From RGIG3178 sp964533965 (GTDB lineage Bacteria > Bacillota > Clostridia > Christensenellales > QAND01): a stretch of DNA of 64,000 nucleotides. A program made the position numbers and the translations under genes. Shown piece by piece: positions 43,534-53,100 of this stretch; position 1 is the stretch's first letter, and the number at the start of each line of letters is the position of its first letter. The stretch is taken from positions 10,005 through 74,004 of the forward strand of contig CAZHNN010000014.1 in the NCBI GenBank assembly GCA_964533965.1, given 5' to 3'. Under the pieces are notes generated by a model that worked only from the letters and a program-made list of their open reading frames with translations, was not told the origin of the DNA and did no database searches.

Positions 43534-44920
43534 CAGTAACGCTTCTTTTCTGATACCGCTGGAGGACGCCTTTGTAAAGGCAGGCCAAGAACTCTATCTC
43601 GTTGGCGGGTTTGTCCGGAACCGCATCTTGGGCTTGCCCGTATCCGACATCGACCTGTGCGGTACCGCCACACCGGATGAAGCGATCTCTTTGGCTCAAC
43701 GTGCGGGATACAAGGCATCTTTGCGATCCTGCGAGCTTGGTACGGTGGATCTCATCGGGGATCAGCGGGCGGAATATACGCCGTTTCGCGTCGAAAGCTA
43801 TGCCGCAGGCGGGTCACACCGGCCGGTACAGGTCAGTTTCACAAGGGATATCTGTCTTGACGCCCGCAGAAGGGATTTTACCGTCAACGCGTTGTATCAA
43901 CGCATTTGTACCGGGGAAATTGTCGATCCTCTGTTTGGAATGGAAGACCTCAAACAAAAACACCTGCGCGCCTGCGGCGTTTGTGCAGCCGATACGCTTG
44001 CAGACGATGGCCTTAGGATCCTGCGCATGGTCCGCTTTTGCGCTGAACTCGGTTTTTTACCGGATGACGACCTTCTATTGGCCTCGCAGGCATACGCGAA
44101 GAACCTCAAAGCTCTGTCCCCCTCGCGAATTTACGGGGAATGGCAGCGCATCTGCCTGTCCGATACGAAATACCCTTTTGTAGCAAGGGATGATACACCG
44201 TATTTGGCAATAGATCTATTGCATCGCAGCGGCGCACTTTTTGTTCTGATGCCTGCCCTGTACGACTGCATGGGTATCCCGCAAAACCCGAACTATCATC
44301 TTCATGATGTATTCTTCCACAGCCTGCACTCCTTCGCCTCTGTAGAAGCGGATGTTGCGCTCCGTACCGCAGCGCTTTTGCATGACATTGGTAAACCGCC
44401 CTGTTTCCTTCATCAAGACGGTCGCATGCACGGACATCAGATAGCGGGGTTGCAGCTGGCCGATCCGATTCTCAATGTCCTTGGCATGCCGAACAACTTG
44501 CGCAAAGAGATCCTGCTTCTCATCGAACGCCATATGTTTGACCTAAACGGGAAAGCGAATCCAAGCACAGTCCGTATCCGCTTTGCGAACTGGGGATTTG
44601 AATTTGCACGAAAGCTGATCGCACTTCGTAAAGGCGACGTTTTAGGCTCCGGTGTCGGTACAAAGGACACAACCGCACAGCGCTGGGAAGAAATCTTACA
44701 AACAATGATACAAGAAGGAGCGTTTGACGATCCCCGGCGGCTTGCAATCGACGGTGACGACATAGCGGAGGCCTGTCAGCTCAAGCCCGGCAAGCGAATC
44801 GGGCGCATCAAGCAGATCCTCTTTAACCGCTGTGCCGTCTCACCAAAAATGAACCGCCGCGATGTATTGCTTAAAGAAGCGACAAGGGTAAACCGCCAGC
44901 TGCCGGCGAGCGAAAATTGA
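43523..44920 (+). CDS. cca: Class II CCA tRNA nucleotidyltransferase / poly(A) polymerase family with HD domain
   Basis: 465 aa. The nucleotidyltransferase head has ELYLVGGFVRNRILGLPVSD with the metal-binding DIDLCG, RRDFTVNALY, the LADDGLRILRMVRF region and the RI-x-EW helix (SRIYGEWQRI). A C-terminal HD domain (ALLHDIGKPPCF and GHQIAG) is of the phosphohydrolase type. The enzyme adds or repairs the CCA end of tRNAs. ATG 43523 overlaps the lipid kinase gene; an in-frame extension upstream lies wholly inside that gene and is rejected. Class II members also include poly(A) polymerases, so the exact activity is inferred. Confidence 0.88.
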   Translation: MQPDSNASFLIPLEDAFVKAGQELYLVGGFVRNRILGLPVSDIDLCGTATPDEAISLAQRAGYKASLRSCELGTVDLIGDQRAEYTPFRVESYAAGGSHRPVQVSFTRDICLDARRRDFTVNALYQRICTGEIVDPLFGMEDLKQKHLRACGVCAADTLADDGLRILRMVRFCAELGFLPDDDLLLASQAYAKNLKALSPSRIYGEWQRICLSDTKYPFVARDDTPYLAIDLLHRSGALFVLMPALYDCMGIPQNPNYHLHDVFFHSLHSFASVEADVALRTAALLHDIGKPPCFLHQDGRMHGHQIAGLQLADPILNVLGMPNNLRKEILLLIERHMFDLNGKANPSTVRIRFANWGFEFARKLIALRKGDVLGSGVGTKDTTAQRWEEILQTMIQEGAFDDPRRLAIDGDDIAEACQLKPGKRIGRIKQILFNRCAVSPKMNRRDVLLKEATRVNRQLPASEN

Positions 44921-45022
44921 ATACCATAGGCGCTCATTTGCAAACAAGGGAAATTTAGGGTAATATTAGTAGTATCGTTTACGTCGCCCGTTTCTGCAGG
45001 GATTTATGATAAGGAGGCCTAC

Positions 45023-45901
45023 ATGCCACAAGTCCCCCAATACCGTCCCTTTGTATACGGCGAACATACAGGCGAATATATCGAGATCCAGGGGATTCGC
45101 ATTCATATCATGGTCGGCGGCGAAGGAGATCCTTTGTTGCTGGTTCACGGCATCGGACAGTCCGCTTATACATGGCGCCGCAACTTCGATGCTCTTTGTG
45201 AGCATTTCTTTGTTGTGGCCGTGGATATGATAGGATATGGCTATTCGGATAAACCGGATTTGACCTATACCATCGAAGAGAATTCGGAATTCCTGTTGGC
45301 TCTTTTGAATACGCTGCGCATCCGGAAGACGCACATCGTTGCCATGGGCAGCGGCGCCTGTAATGCGCTTGATTTCATGGTGCACTATCCGGATCGAGTC
45401 GGGCGGGCTGTTTGCATCGCCCCCGGCGGCGTAACGCCGCAGATGCCTTTGCTGCTCCGGCTGCTGGGCGGGTCCTTTTCCCGCGCATCGAGCTTTTTGA
45501 TCGGCGAAGGAACCGTTCGGCAGTTGTTGGCAAGCTGTATGTTCGATCAGACCTGCATCACCGAAAAGGATGTCGTTGAAACATACCGCACGCTGCACTC
45601 GCGTGAGAGCAAAGAAGTACTGTCCCGAAGCGTGCGCAACTTCGATGAACAGGACATCGTCTCGCGTCTGCGCATGCTCCCGCATGAGGTTCTCTATGTG
45701 TGGGGCTCGGAAGACCGTTGGCGTCCTGTGCAAACGTACAGCGAGACGTATTTATCTGCCACGCCCAAGAGCGCGCTGTATTTGATGCGTAACTGCGGGC
45801 ATCTTCCGCATGAGGAGAAACCGGAACGGTTCATCTCCGCCGTCATCAGTTTCCTCTTTAACGGAACTGTGATTGAGGACGGTTCATTGTCCGGCGCTTG
45901 A
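45023..45901 (+). CDS. Alpha/beta-hydrolase-fold protein lacking the usual nucleophile
   Basis: 292 aa. The fold is clear: oxyanion-hole LLLVHGIGQSAYTWRRN, VVAVDMIGYGYSDKP, the acid position in VWGSEDRWRP and the catalytic-His region MRNCGHLPHEEKPERF. At the nucleophile elbow, where relatives have G-x-S-x-G, this protein reads HIVAMGSGACNAL. The nucleophile position is Gly-109 (codon 45347-45349), with Ser one residue later. The protein may therefore be a non-hydrolytic relative, or use the shifted Ser. ATG 45023 has AAGGAGG. It heads the unit with the DUF951-like gene and lepB. Confidence 0.8.
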   Translation: MPQVPQYRPFVYGEHTGEYIEIQGIRIHIMVGGEGDPLLLVHGIGQSAYTWRRNFDALCEHFFVVAVDMIGYGYSDKPDLTYTIEENSEFLLALLNTLRIRKTHIVAMGSGACNALDFMVHYPDRVGRAVCIAPGGVTPQMPLLLRLLGGSFSRASSFLIGEGTVRQLLASCMFDQTCITEKDVVETYRTLHSRESKEVLSRSVRNFDEQDIVSRLRMLPHEVLYVWGSEDRWRPVQTYSETYLSATPKSALYLMRNCGHLPHEEKPERFISAVISFLFNGTVIEDGSLSGA

Positions 45902-45908
45902 GGATGTC

Positions 45909-46094
45909 ATGCAGATAGAATTAAATCAGATTGTCCAGCTTAAAAAGAAGCATCCCTGCGGCGGCGATCGTTGGAAAATCGTACGCGTCGGCGCGGATGT
46001 CAAAATTACCTGCCTTACTTGCCAGCGTACTGTCATGTTGGATCGAGCGGATTTCATCAAACGCATCAAGAGAATCGAGACATGTCAAGAATAG
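45909..46094 (+). CDS. DUF951 family protein (YyzM-like)
   Basis: 61-aa basic protein. QLKKKHPCGGDRWKIVRVGA followed by DVKITCLTCQRTVMLDR is the DUF951 pattern. A CxxC pair and an earlier Cys suggest a small metal-binding fold. In Firmicutes the family often neighbours parB, ychF or rpsF, as here. Function unknown. I chose ATG 45909, 7 nt after the upstream stop. It overlaps lepB. Confidence 0.8.
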   Translation: MQIELNQIVQLKKKHPCGGDRWKIVRVGADVKITCLTCQRTVMLDRADFIKRIKRIETCQE

Positions 46095-46636
46095 AAAAAC
46101 GCACCCTGGAGATTACCAGAATGGGAAAACGTATCAAGCGTGAGCGCATGAGCACGCTCATGTTCTGTATTATCGTAATTGTTATTTCATTAGCGCTGCG
46201 CCTGTTTGTACTGGGTACCATCAGCGTTGACGGACCAAGCATGGAGCCCACGCTCTGGACAGGTGAGCATGTGATGATCAACAAGCTGACCGTCAAGTTT
46301 GGCCTTCCCAAGCGATATGACGTAGTCGTCTGTAAGTTTGTGGGAACCGAGAAGAACTTCATCAAGCGTGTGGTCGCGTTGCCGGGAGAAACAGTGGAAG
46401 TGAAGAACGGGTATTTATTGGTCAATGGTAAATCCTTGCCGGACGATCCGTTTGGCAACATACCGCGTACCTACGATATGGAAAAAATCACCGTGCCGCA
46501 GGACAGCGTGTTTGTCATGGGTGACAACCGGGACGATTCGGCAGACAGCGTTGTATACGGCCCTGTTCCGCACAAGCTCATCGAAGGGGTCGCGTTTGTA
46601 ATCGTATGGCCTTTCAACCAAATCAAATTCCTATGA
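46082..46636 (+). CDS. lepB: Signal peptidase I
   Basis: 184-aa membrane-anchored serine protease that removes signal peptides from secreted proteins. A single N-terminal membrane helix (residues ~24-45) is followed by the catalytic Ser-53 in GPSMEPTL and the general-base Lys-95 in FIKRVVALPGETVEV. Box E is VFVMGDNRDDSADS. ATG 46082 overlaps the DUF951-like gene. The size is that of the Gram-positive (P-type) enzyme. A terminator follows. Confidence 0.95.
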   Translation: MSRIEKRTLEITRMGKRIKRERMSTLMFCIIVIVISLALRLFVLGTISVDGPSMEPTLWTGEHVMINKLTVKFGLPKRYDVVVCKFVGTEKNFIKRVVALPGETVEVKNGYLLVNGKSLPDDPFGNIPRTYDMEKITVPQDSVFVMGDNRDDSADSVVYGPVPHKLIEGVAFVIVWPFNQIKFL

Positions 46637-46639
46637 ACC

Positions 46640-46664
46640 AAAAGCGCGTTTACGCGCTTTTTTT
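46640..46664 (+). terminator. Terminator of the hydrolase-DUF951-lepB unit
   Basis: AAAAGCGCG/CGCGCTTTT (46640-46648 with 46653-46661) with a long T-run, 3 nt after the lepB stop. Confidence 0.85.
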
Positions 46665-46674
46665 ATTTTTGGGC

Positions 46675-46703
46675 TTGTCTGCCCACTTGCGTTATGCTAT
46701 AAT
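46675..46703 (+). promoter_or_regulatory. Promoter of rpsF-ssb-rpsR
   Basis: TTGTCT (46675-46680), a 17-bp spacer ending in TGC and TATAAT (46698-46703). The short leader contains a GCCCCC/GGGGGC hairpin (46721-46734) just before the ribosome site. That is where S6:S18 feedback elements lie in other bacteria, but I do not see the canonical motif. Confidence 0.7.
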
Positions 46704-46759
46704 AACTCGCATTGTTCCTTGCCCCCAAGGGGGCCAAAGTCCAAAAGGAGGTGAACGCC

Positions 46760-47047
46760 GTGAACAAATACGAAGCGATGTACATCATACACCCGAATGT
46801 GGAAGACGAAGCAAGAACCGCATTGGTAGAACGTTTTTCCACTCTGGTCGTTTCTGGCGGCGGCAATGTCGAGAAGATCGAAGATTGGGGAAAGCGCAAG
46901 CTTGCCTATGAGATCCAAGACATGACCGAAGGCCATTACGTTCTGATGCACTTTGAGGCAAATTCCGAATTGCCCCGTGAATTGGAGCGCAATTTTAAGA
47001 TCAATGAGCCCATCATTCGCTATCTGATCGTCCGCAAAGACGCATAG
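46760..47047 (+). CDS. rpsF: 30S ribosomal protein S6
   Basis: 95-aa small-subunit protein that pairs with S18. NKYEAMYIIHPNVEDEAR, the GKRKLAYEI segment and INEPIIRYLIVRKD are diagnostic. GTG start at 46760 with AAAGGAGGTGA; the open frame reaches back to 46712 but without a site. First gene of the classic rpsF-ssb-rpsR operon. Confidence 0.97.
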   Translation: MNKYEAMYIIHPNVEDEARTALVERFSTLVVSGGGNVEKIEDWGKRKLAYEIQDMTEGHYVLMHFEANSELPRELERNFKINEPIIRYLIVRKDA

Positions 47048-47072
47048 GGCACAAAGGAAAGGCGGGATCATT

Positions 47073-47501
47073 TTGAACAGAGCTACGTTGATTGGAAATT
47101 TGACCCGTGACCCCGAAGTCCGTATGACAAACGGGGGTATCTCCGTTTGTACGTTTTCCGTTGCCGTTCAGCGCCGCTTTGCCAACCAACAGGGCGAACG
47201 TCAGGCCGACTTTTTCAACATCGTCGCCTGGCGCGCATTGGCAGACAATTGCGGGCGATATCTGAAAAAGGGCAGCAAGGTATTTGTGGCAGGTCCGCTG
47301 CAAAATCGATCCTATGAAGCCCAGGACGGTACCAAGCGCTATGTGACCGAAATCATCGCGGACGAAGTGGAGTTTCTGGACAGAGCTCCCGGCTCGCAGA
47401 GCAGCGAGCCAAGGTCTGACGCGCCGCCCATCCATGCGGAACCGTTCGGTTCGGCATCCGGGTTCGGCGATGCGATCGAAGACGAAGAACTACCGTTTTA
47501 A
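47073..47501 (+). CDS. ssb: Single-stranded DNA-binding protein
   Basis: 142 aa. OB-fold (residues ~1-105: RATLIGNLTRDPEVR, TFSVAVQRRF, FFNIVAWRALADNC) that coats single-stranded DNA in replication and repair. A short flexible linker and the acidic tip (AIEDEELPF), which recruits partner proteins, follow. The start is TTG at 47073. It is placed 25 nt after rpsF and before rpsR. Confidence 0.96.
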   Translation: MNRATLIGNLTRDPEVRMTNGGISVCTFSVAVQRRFANQQGERQADFFNIVAWRALADNCGRYLKKGSKVFVAGPLQNRSYEAQDGTKRYVTEIIADEVEFLDRAPGSQSSEPRSDAPPIHAEPFGSASGFGDAIEDEELPF

Positions 47502-47522
47502 TGTTGAAAGGACGAAACTAAA

Positions 47523-47768
47523 ATGGAAGATAAACAGGCCAAACGGCCTCGCGGCCGCCGCCCGAAGCGCAAGGTTTGCGCGTTTTGTGCGGACAAGAAC
47601 GCCGTCATAGACTATAAGGATACGATGCGCCTGCGCCGGTACATCTCCGAACGTGGGAAGATTCTTCCCCGCCGTATGTCCGGAACCTGCGCAAAACATC
47701 AGCGCGAATTGGCGATGGCCATCAAGCGCTCACGCGTCGTAGCGCTTCTGCCCTACGTGCAGGACTAA
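47523..47768 (+). CDS. rpsR: 30S ribosomal protein S18
   Basis: 81-aa basic protein that binds with S6 in the platform of the 30S subunit. It has KRKVCAFCADK near the N-terminus, then IDYKDTMRLRRYISERGKIL and RMSGTCAKHQRELAMAIKRS. ATG 47523 with GAAAGGA upstream. The Cys pair (CAFC) and a third Cys suggest the zinc-binding (C+) form. Confidence 0.97.
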   Translation: MEDKQAKRPRGRRPKRKVCAFCADKNAVIDYKDTMRLRRYISERGKILPRRMSGTCAKHQRELAMAIKRSRVVALLPYVQD

Positions 47769-47792
47769 ACCATTACGCACCAACATGGCGAT

Positions 47793-47830
47793 ACAAAGCT
47801 CTGCCGCAATGGCGGAGCTTTGTCATTTTC
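47793..47830 (+). terminator. Terminator of rpsF-ssb-rpsR
   Basis: ACAAAGCTC/GAGCTTTGT outer stem (47793-47801 with 47815-47823) with a GCC/GGC inner stem and a following T-rich stretch. Confidence 0.8.
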
Positions 47831-47937
47831 ATTTGGCGCCTTTACCGATAAACGGAGGTTTTTGCCTGCCGATTTTTGGTCGATTGCGAAGCCGCCTACA
47901 TCCATGATACACTTAAGGACGGAAAAGAGGGGGTTTT

Positions 47938-48762
47938 ATGTTTCGAAAAAACCGGTTGCGCCATCTATTGGAGGGACCTTTGGGATATGTCCTTGCCTTT
48001 GTCGCGCTGGTGGCATTCGTTATCGCGATCTTCAGTTTTATTTCTGGATCCACCACGGTGGAGGTACTTGGCACCATCCGGGAGCGCGGTACCATCAAGG
48101 TCGGAATCCAGGAGGATATGCTTCCGTTCGGCAAGGTTGGTGACGATGGAAAAGCGCAGGGGTTTGAAGCCGAATTGGCCACCATGCTAGGTGAAAAGGT
48201 GCTTGGCGGGTCCGGCGTTCAATTCTTCCCCGTCAATGCCAAAAATGCGTTGGCCTACCTTCAAAACGGCGATTGCGATATTCTCTTGTCCATGGTGGTT
48301 TCCAACAGCACCAACGAAGAGAACTACAATCTATCGGATCCCTATGTCCAGGAGGACGTGACGCTTTTAAGCAAGAATGGTGAGCTCGTTCGCCTGCAGT
48401 CGCCCGACACGAAGGTCGGCGTCATCCGTGCAAGCGATTCCAAAACGATACTTACGGCATATTTGTCCGGTAACCGATTCAATGCCACGGTTCTAGATAT
48501 CGACAGCTATCCCGATGCGATTGCCGCCATTCAAAAGGGCACTATCACCGCATTTTGCGCGCCGCGCAGCACGTTACAAAAATACGTCGGGAATGGAGTT
48601 GCCATCAGCCCGGTCGCGGTCGGCCAAATCAACTATGCATTCGCGGTCAAAGAATCCAACGCAGACCTCTACAATGCCTTTGTGAATGCGATGAAACAAC
48701 TCAAAAAAGAGGGACGTCTGAACGACCTGTATACGCGCTATCACCTGCTGCCGCTGCAATAA
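47938..48762 (+). CDS. Extracellular solute-binding protein, family 3, membrane-anchored
   Basis: 274 aa. It has an N-terminal hydrophobic segment (residues ~16-36) with no lipobox Cys, so it is probably held by an uncleaved helix. Then comes an SBP_bac_3 periplasmic-binding fold (GTIKVGIQEDMLPFGKVGDD, GFEAELATMLGEKVL, GDCDILLSMV, VGVIRASDSKT). The family binds polar amino acids for ABC importers. No permease or ATPase gene is near, so it may serve a distant transporter or act as a sensor-like binding protein. The acidic residue before PFG and the usual Arg region are not both clear, so the ligand is unknown. Confidence 0.8.
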   Translation: MFRKNRLRHLLEGPLGYVLAFVALVAFVIAIFSFISGSTTVEVLGTIRERGTIKVGIQEDMLPFGKVGDDGKAQGFEAELATMLGEKVLGGSGVQFFPVNAKNALAYLQNGDCDILLSMVVSNSTNEENYNLSDPYVQEDVTLLSKNGELVRLQSPDTKVGVIRASDSKTILTAYLSGNRFNATVLDIDSYPDAIAAIQKGTITAFCAPRSTLQKYVGNGVAISPVAVGQINYAFAVKESNADLYNAFVNAMKQLKKEGRLNDLYTRYHLLPLQ

Positions 48763-48782
48763 CTTAATTTGGAGGGATACCC

Positions 48783-49319
48783 ATGCACCCTTGGCACGAT
48801 ATCGAGCCATTTCGCGTCAAACCGGAAAAGTTTGCCGCAGTCGTAGAGATCACACGGGGAAGCAAAACAAAATATGAACTGGATAAAGTAACGGGCTTGC
48901 TGCGTCTTGACCGGATTCTGTATACTTCAACCCATTACCCGGCCAACTACGGTATGATACCGCTGACCTATGCCGGGGACAAGGATCCCTTGGATGTGCT
49001 GATCCTCTGCCAAGAGCCGCTGTTGCCGATGTGCATCGTTGACTGCATCCCAATCGGCGTGATGACGATGATCGACAACGATGAGCTGGACGAGAAGATC
49101 ATCGCCGTCCCCGCGTCGGATCCCGCCAACAACTGCTATCGTGATATCAAGGAATTGCCGCAGCATCTGATGTCTGAAACCAAGCATTTCTTTGAGGTCT
49201 ATAAGACCCTCGAATGCAAATCCACCTCTGTGGAACGATTTAACGGAGCGGATGTTGCAAGAGAGATCATCCAAAAGTGCATCGAACAGTACCGACATTA
49301 TTTCAACACCGATAAATAG
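48783..49319 (+). CDS. ppa: Inorganic pyrophosphatase (family I)
   Basis: 178-aa soluble Mg-dependent enzyme that hydrolyses pyrophosphate from biosynthesis. It carries the family I signature AGDKDPLDVLIL, the E-x-x-x-x-x-K-Y motif (EITRGSKTKYELD) and YPANYGMIPLTYAGD. ATG 48783 with TTGGAGGGA upstream. It lies 20 nt after the solute-binding gene and may be co-transcribed. Many Clostridia use other pyrophosphatase families. Confidence 0.95.
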   Translation: MHPWHDIEPFRVKPEKFAAVVEITRGSKTKYELDKVTGLLRLDRILYTSTHYPANYGMIPLTYAGDKDPLDVLILCQEPLLPMCIVDCIPIGVMTMIDNDELDEKIIAVPASDPANNCYRDIKELPQHLMSETKHFFEVYKTLECKSTSVERFNGADVAREIIQKCIEQYRHYFNTDK

Positions 49320-49331
49320 ATTCCACATAAC

Positions 49332-49362
49332 AAAACTCCGCCCTATAAACGGCGGAGTTTTT
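49332..49362. terminator. Bidirectional terminator
   Basis: AAAACTCCGCC/GGCGGAGTTTTT between convergent ppa and thpR. Confidence 0.88.
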
Positions 49363-49373
49363 ATTATGTTTAC

Positions 49374-49913
49374 TTATCTTGACAATACTATTTCATACAG
49401 TTGAGTATACAGCGGTCCGCCATCCATCCCTGCCCCAAGTTTGCTGCTGTACATGCTTACCGTGCTCAAAAAGAAACTGTCGCTTTTTGCCCGAAATCCG
49501 CGGTTTGCATAGTTTGCGTTGCGGAACAGCGTGACATGCGGTGTAAATGGGCGGGTGTCCGCACGAAACCCCAGAGGCTTCAGTGCTGCGACGACGCTTT
49601 GCTGCAGCTGGAACAACGCCTTCAGATCTCCGTCAAGCTGCGCAAATACCGTATCGCCCGTGGAACGAACGAATACGCCGACACCGCTGATGTAAACCTG
49701 TGGCGCGATCTGCCCTTTCAAGGTCTTTTCCATCGCTTCGCAGATCAAAGGCGCGTTTTGGTCCGGCACCTCTCCCAAAAACTGAAGCGTAATATGCAGG
49801 TTTTCCGGGTGTGCCGGACGTCCCTGCATGCCGGTCTCGATCAGCTTTTTCTGCAGCATGATCAACATGTCCTTCGCGCCGGGTGGTAAATCCAGCGCAA
49901 CAAATAACCGCAT
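49374..49913 (-). CDS. thpR: RNA 2',3'-cyclic phosphodiesterase
   Basis: 179-aa 2H phosphoesterase of the LigT/ThpR family. Both H-x-T/S-x motifs are present: NLHITLQFLGEV near residue 45 and FTPHVTLFRN near 130. Members hydrolyse 2',3'-cyclic phosphate ends of RNA or ligate tRNA halves. I chose ATG 49913 (protein MRLFVALDLPPGAK) with GAGGGATAGG upstream; the frame opens at 49937 without a better start. Single gene convergent with ppa. Confidence 0.9.
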   Translation of the reverse strand: MRLFVALDLPPGAKDMLIMLQKKLIETGMQGRPAHPENLHITLQFLGEVPDQNAPLICEAMEKTLKGQIAPQVYISGVGVFVRSTGDTVFAQLDGDLKALFQLQQSVVAALKPLGFRADTRPFTPHVTLFRNANYANRGFRAKSDSFFLSTVSMYSSKLGAGMDGGPLYTQLYEIVLSR

Positions 49914-50139
49914 CCTATCCCTCGCCGTTTCGCCCAATACTCTGCTTCTAAGTATACATGAGGAATGGAAAAGTTTTAAGAGGGGATACGAATTTTTTCT
50001 TGTAATTGGGTTCTATTACAACCTCGATGGTGCGATGCCCCTCTTTTGTGCATCCATATGCTTGGATATTCGGAATAAATCGAATGCAATTTTTTCAGTG
50101 CGCGCTTATGCTATACTAACAATCAAAGGGGGTAAGCAT

Positions 50140-53100
50140 ATGCCGCTCATCTGTGTTTGCGGTAGATCCGGCAGCGGCAAGAGCCGCGCCATCGCTGCCG
50201 CCATGCAACAGGCGATCGATCAGGGGCGAAATGCGTTCCTTTTGGTTCCAGACCAATTCACGTTGGATGCCGAGCACCTCTTGATGGAATACATGCATTC
50301 GGACGGCCTTATGCAAGCGGAGGTCCTTAGTTTCTCGCGCCTTTCGGCGAGGGTTTTGGAGCAGTGCGGCCAACCCAAGGGCGGATTGCTGGATGCCCGC
50401 GGCCGTGCGATGATGGTAAGCCGCGTGCTGATGGAACGTCAAAGCGATCTGATGGCGTATCCGCGGTATGTGCATTCCCCGCACTTTTCATCGGCGCTTT
50501 CGGGACAGATTGCGGAGTTCAAGCGCTTTGACATCAGCGCGGATCAGATTCTTACTATTTCCCAAGACCATCCGCGTCTGCATGACATCGGATTGATCTT
50601 TAAGGCATATCAAGCCTCCATGCAGGGCATCTATACCGACAACGAAGACAGGATCAACTGGATGATCGAGCGCATCCCCCAGGCGCCTTTTTTACAGGGG
50701 GCAAGCGTTTTCATCGACGAATTCGAGATGCTTACACAGCAGGTTTACCGCATCGTGCAGGCGATGCTGCAGAGTACACACGAGGTGTATGCAACATTTC
50801 GCCTCTGCTGCGAAACGGACGCCGACAAGCCGCTGTTTGCCCTTGAGCAAAAACATTATCTACGCATGTGCCGTATCGCGGAGGATCTTGGGGACACGGT
50901 ACGGACGATCTGGCTTCCGAAGGCGGGTGTTTCCGTGCGACACAGAGAAAACAGCGCGCTCTTTCATCTTGAGCGTTCGTTGTTTGCTCAGCCTACCCCT
51001 GCTTTGAGGGAAGACTCGACCGGTGTGCAACTTTTTACGGCGCCCACCATGCAAAAAGAAACGATGGAATGCGCGCGGCGCATCCTCTCGCTTGTCCGTG
51101 AAAAAGGGTATCGTTTCCGCGATATCGCCGTGGTGGCATCTGACCTTTCCGACTACGGCCCGCTGTTGCAACAGGCGTTTTTATCCTTTGACATCCCCTC
51201 TTTTTTGGATGTGAAGCGCAGCGTGGGAACCCACCCGCTGGCGCGCTACGCGCTGTTGAGCCTTCGTCTGCTGCTGAACAATTTTGCCTCCCGGGATGTG
51301 CTGTCGCTTATCAAGACGGGGTTGTCCTCGCTTACACATCAACAGGCGGATGAGTTTGAAGAGCTGATCCTGACAAGCGGCATCCGTTATCTTTCGCTTG
51401 ATAACATGAAAAACTATGCACAGGGCTATCCCAAGCTTGTCGAATACCGCCATACGCTATGTGCGCACGATGAACTTCTCGTATCGCTCAAAGCGGAAAA
51501 GGAAGCCTCCGCACAGGCACAATTGCTGCTGTCGTTTTTGGAAAAGGACGGCCTACTGGAAAGGCTCAACGAGCGCCTGCAGTTGCTGGAGGATGAAGGC
51601 GATACCGATGCCGCCATGGAGCTTCGGCAGGTGTTCTCTGTGCTCTGTTCGCTCCTATCCCAAATGGGCACCGTCATGGGATCCTCCATGCTGACGCTGC
51701 GCGCGTTCTATGACCAGCTCAACGCCGGCTTGTTCACCCAAGAGGTTGGCGTACTGCCGCAGGTTCGCGATGCCGTGCAGGTAGGCACCGTCGGCCGCAG
51801 CCGTTCCGGCAACATCCGGGCTCTGTTTGTGCTCGGCTTCAACGAAGGCAAAATACCCCGCACCGTCTCCGACAGCGGCCTTTTGATGCAGGAGGATGAA
51901 CAGCTCTTCGCGCACTCCTCTCTCTTTTTGGGCAACTCGCTGCATGAGCGGCTCACGGAGGAGAAGATGGCGCTGTATGCACTGTTGAGCAAGCCCTCCG
52001 AGCGCCTTGTGTTGTCCTATCCTCAAAGTGACATTCAGGGCTCGCAGCTTTTGCCAAGTTCGCTTGTGCATTCGCTTCGCCGCTGCTTTTTGAACCTTTT
52101 GCTTGAAACAATGGACAGTTCTCCTTTGGCAGATATACAGACAAACGCCTCCACAATGCTTCCATTGGCGCAGGCGATTCGCTACGCGCGGCTTTTGCAG
52201 ATCCCATTGGATCCGGCATATGAGAAAGCTTTGTCTCTTCTCTGTCCCCATTTGCCCGAGGCTGTGCGGGATTGGTTGGCCAATCCGTTGCCCGAAGAGG
52301 TGGACATTGGAGAGGGATTGGCCGCAAAAGCCTATCCCGACGTCGTTTCAGGAAGCGCAACGTCGCTTGAGACGATGGCACGTTGCCCGTTTTCGCATTT
52401 TGCAACCTACGCTTTGCTTCAGCCGGCTCCCATAAAGCCCTATGGGCATACGCCCGCCGATACCGGCACCTATTTTCACAACCTTGTCGATACCTATCTG
52501 CAACGCCTTTGCTCGCTCGACATCCCGTTGTATGAATTTGACAGGCAACAGAGCGACAAACTGCTGGATGAACTGTGCGGCGACTATGATGAACAGACCT
52601 TTTTAACGGGTATCTATCGCAAGGACGGGCGGGAGCGCCATCTGGCGCACTCCCACCGGCTGCGCCTGAAGAACGACTGCTGGCAATTGAAAAAGCAGCT
52701 GCAGCGGGACGGCTTTCATCCCGTTGCCATGGAGTCCTCCTTCGAGCGCCGTCTGACGCTCAAGGACGGACGGCAAGCCAAGGTCAGCGGGCGGATCGAC
52801 CGCGTCGACACGGCAACATACAACGGCAAACGCCTGGTGCGCGTCATCGATTACAAGACAGGGGCAACTTCGTTCTCCTTTACCGACCTGTATTACGGCA
52901 CGGCGCTGCAGCTTCCGTTGTATTCCGTCATGGCAGCAAGCAAGGTAAACGGTGTGAGCGTTGGGATGTTCATGCAGCAGATGCGCAAAAGCATCGGTCT
53001 GTGCGCTCCGTACGATGCAGAAAAAGAACGCGAGAAGGCTGCCAAACTCAACGGCACCTTTACAGGCGAATGTTTGGAAGCCACCGGGGGTTCAGCCGGC

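Noticed and set aside
46711..46745. S6:S18 ribosomal leader
   Set aside because: A hairpin is present before rpsF, but the CCG-bulge signature of the known element is not clear, so I mention it only with the promoter.
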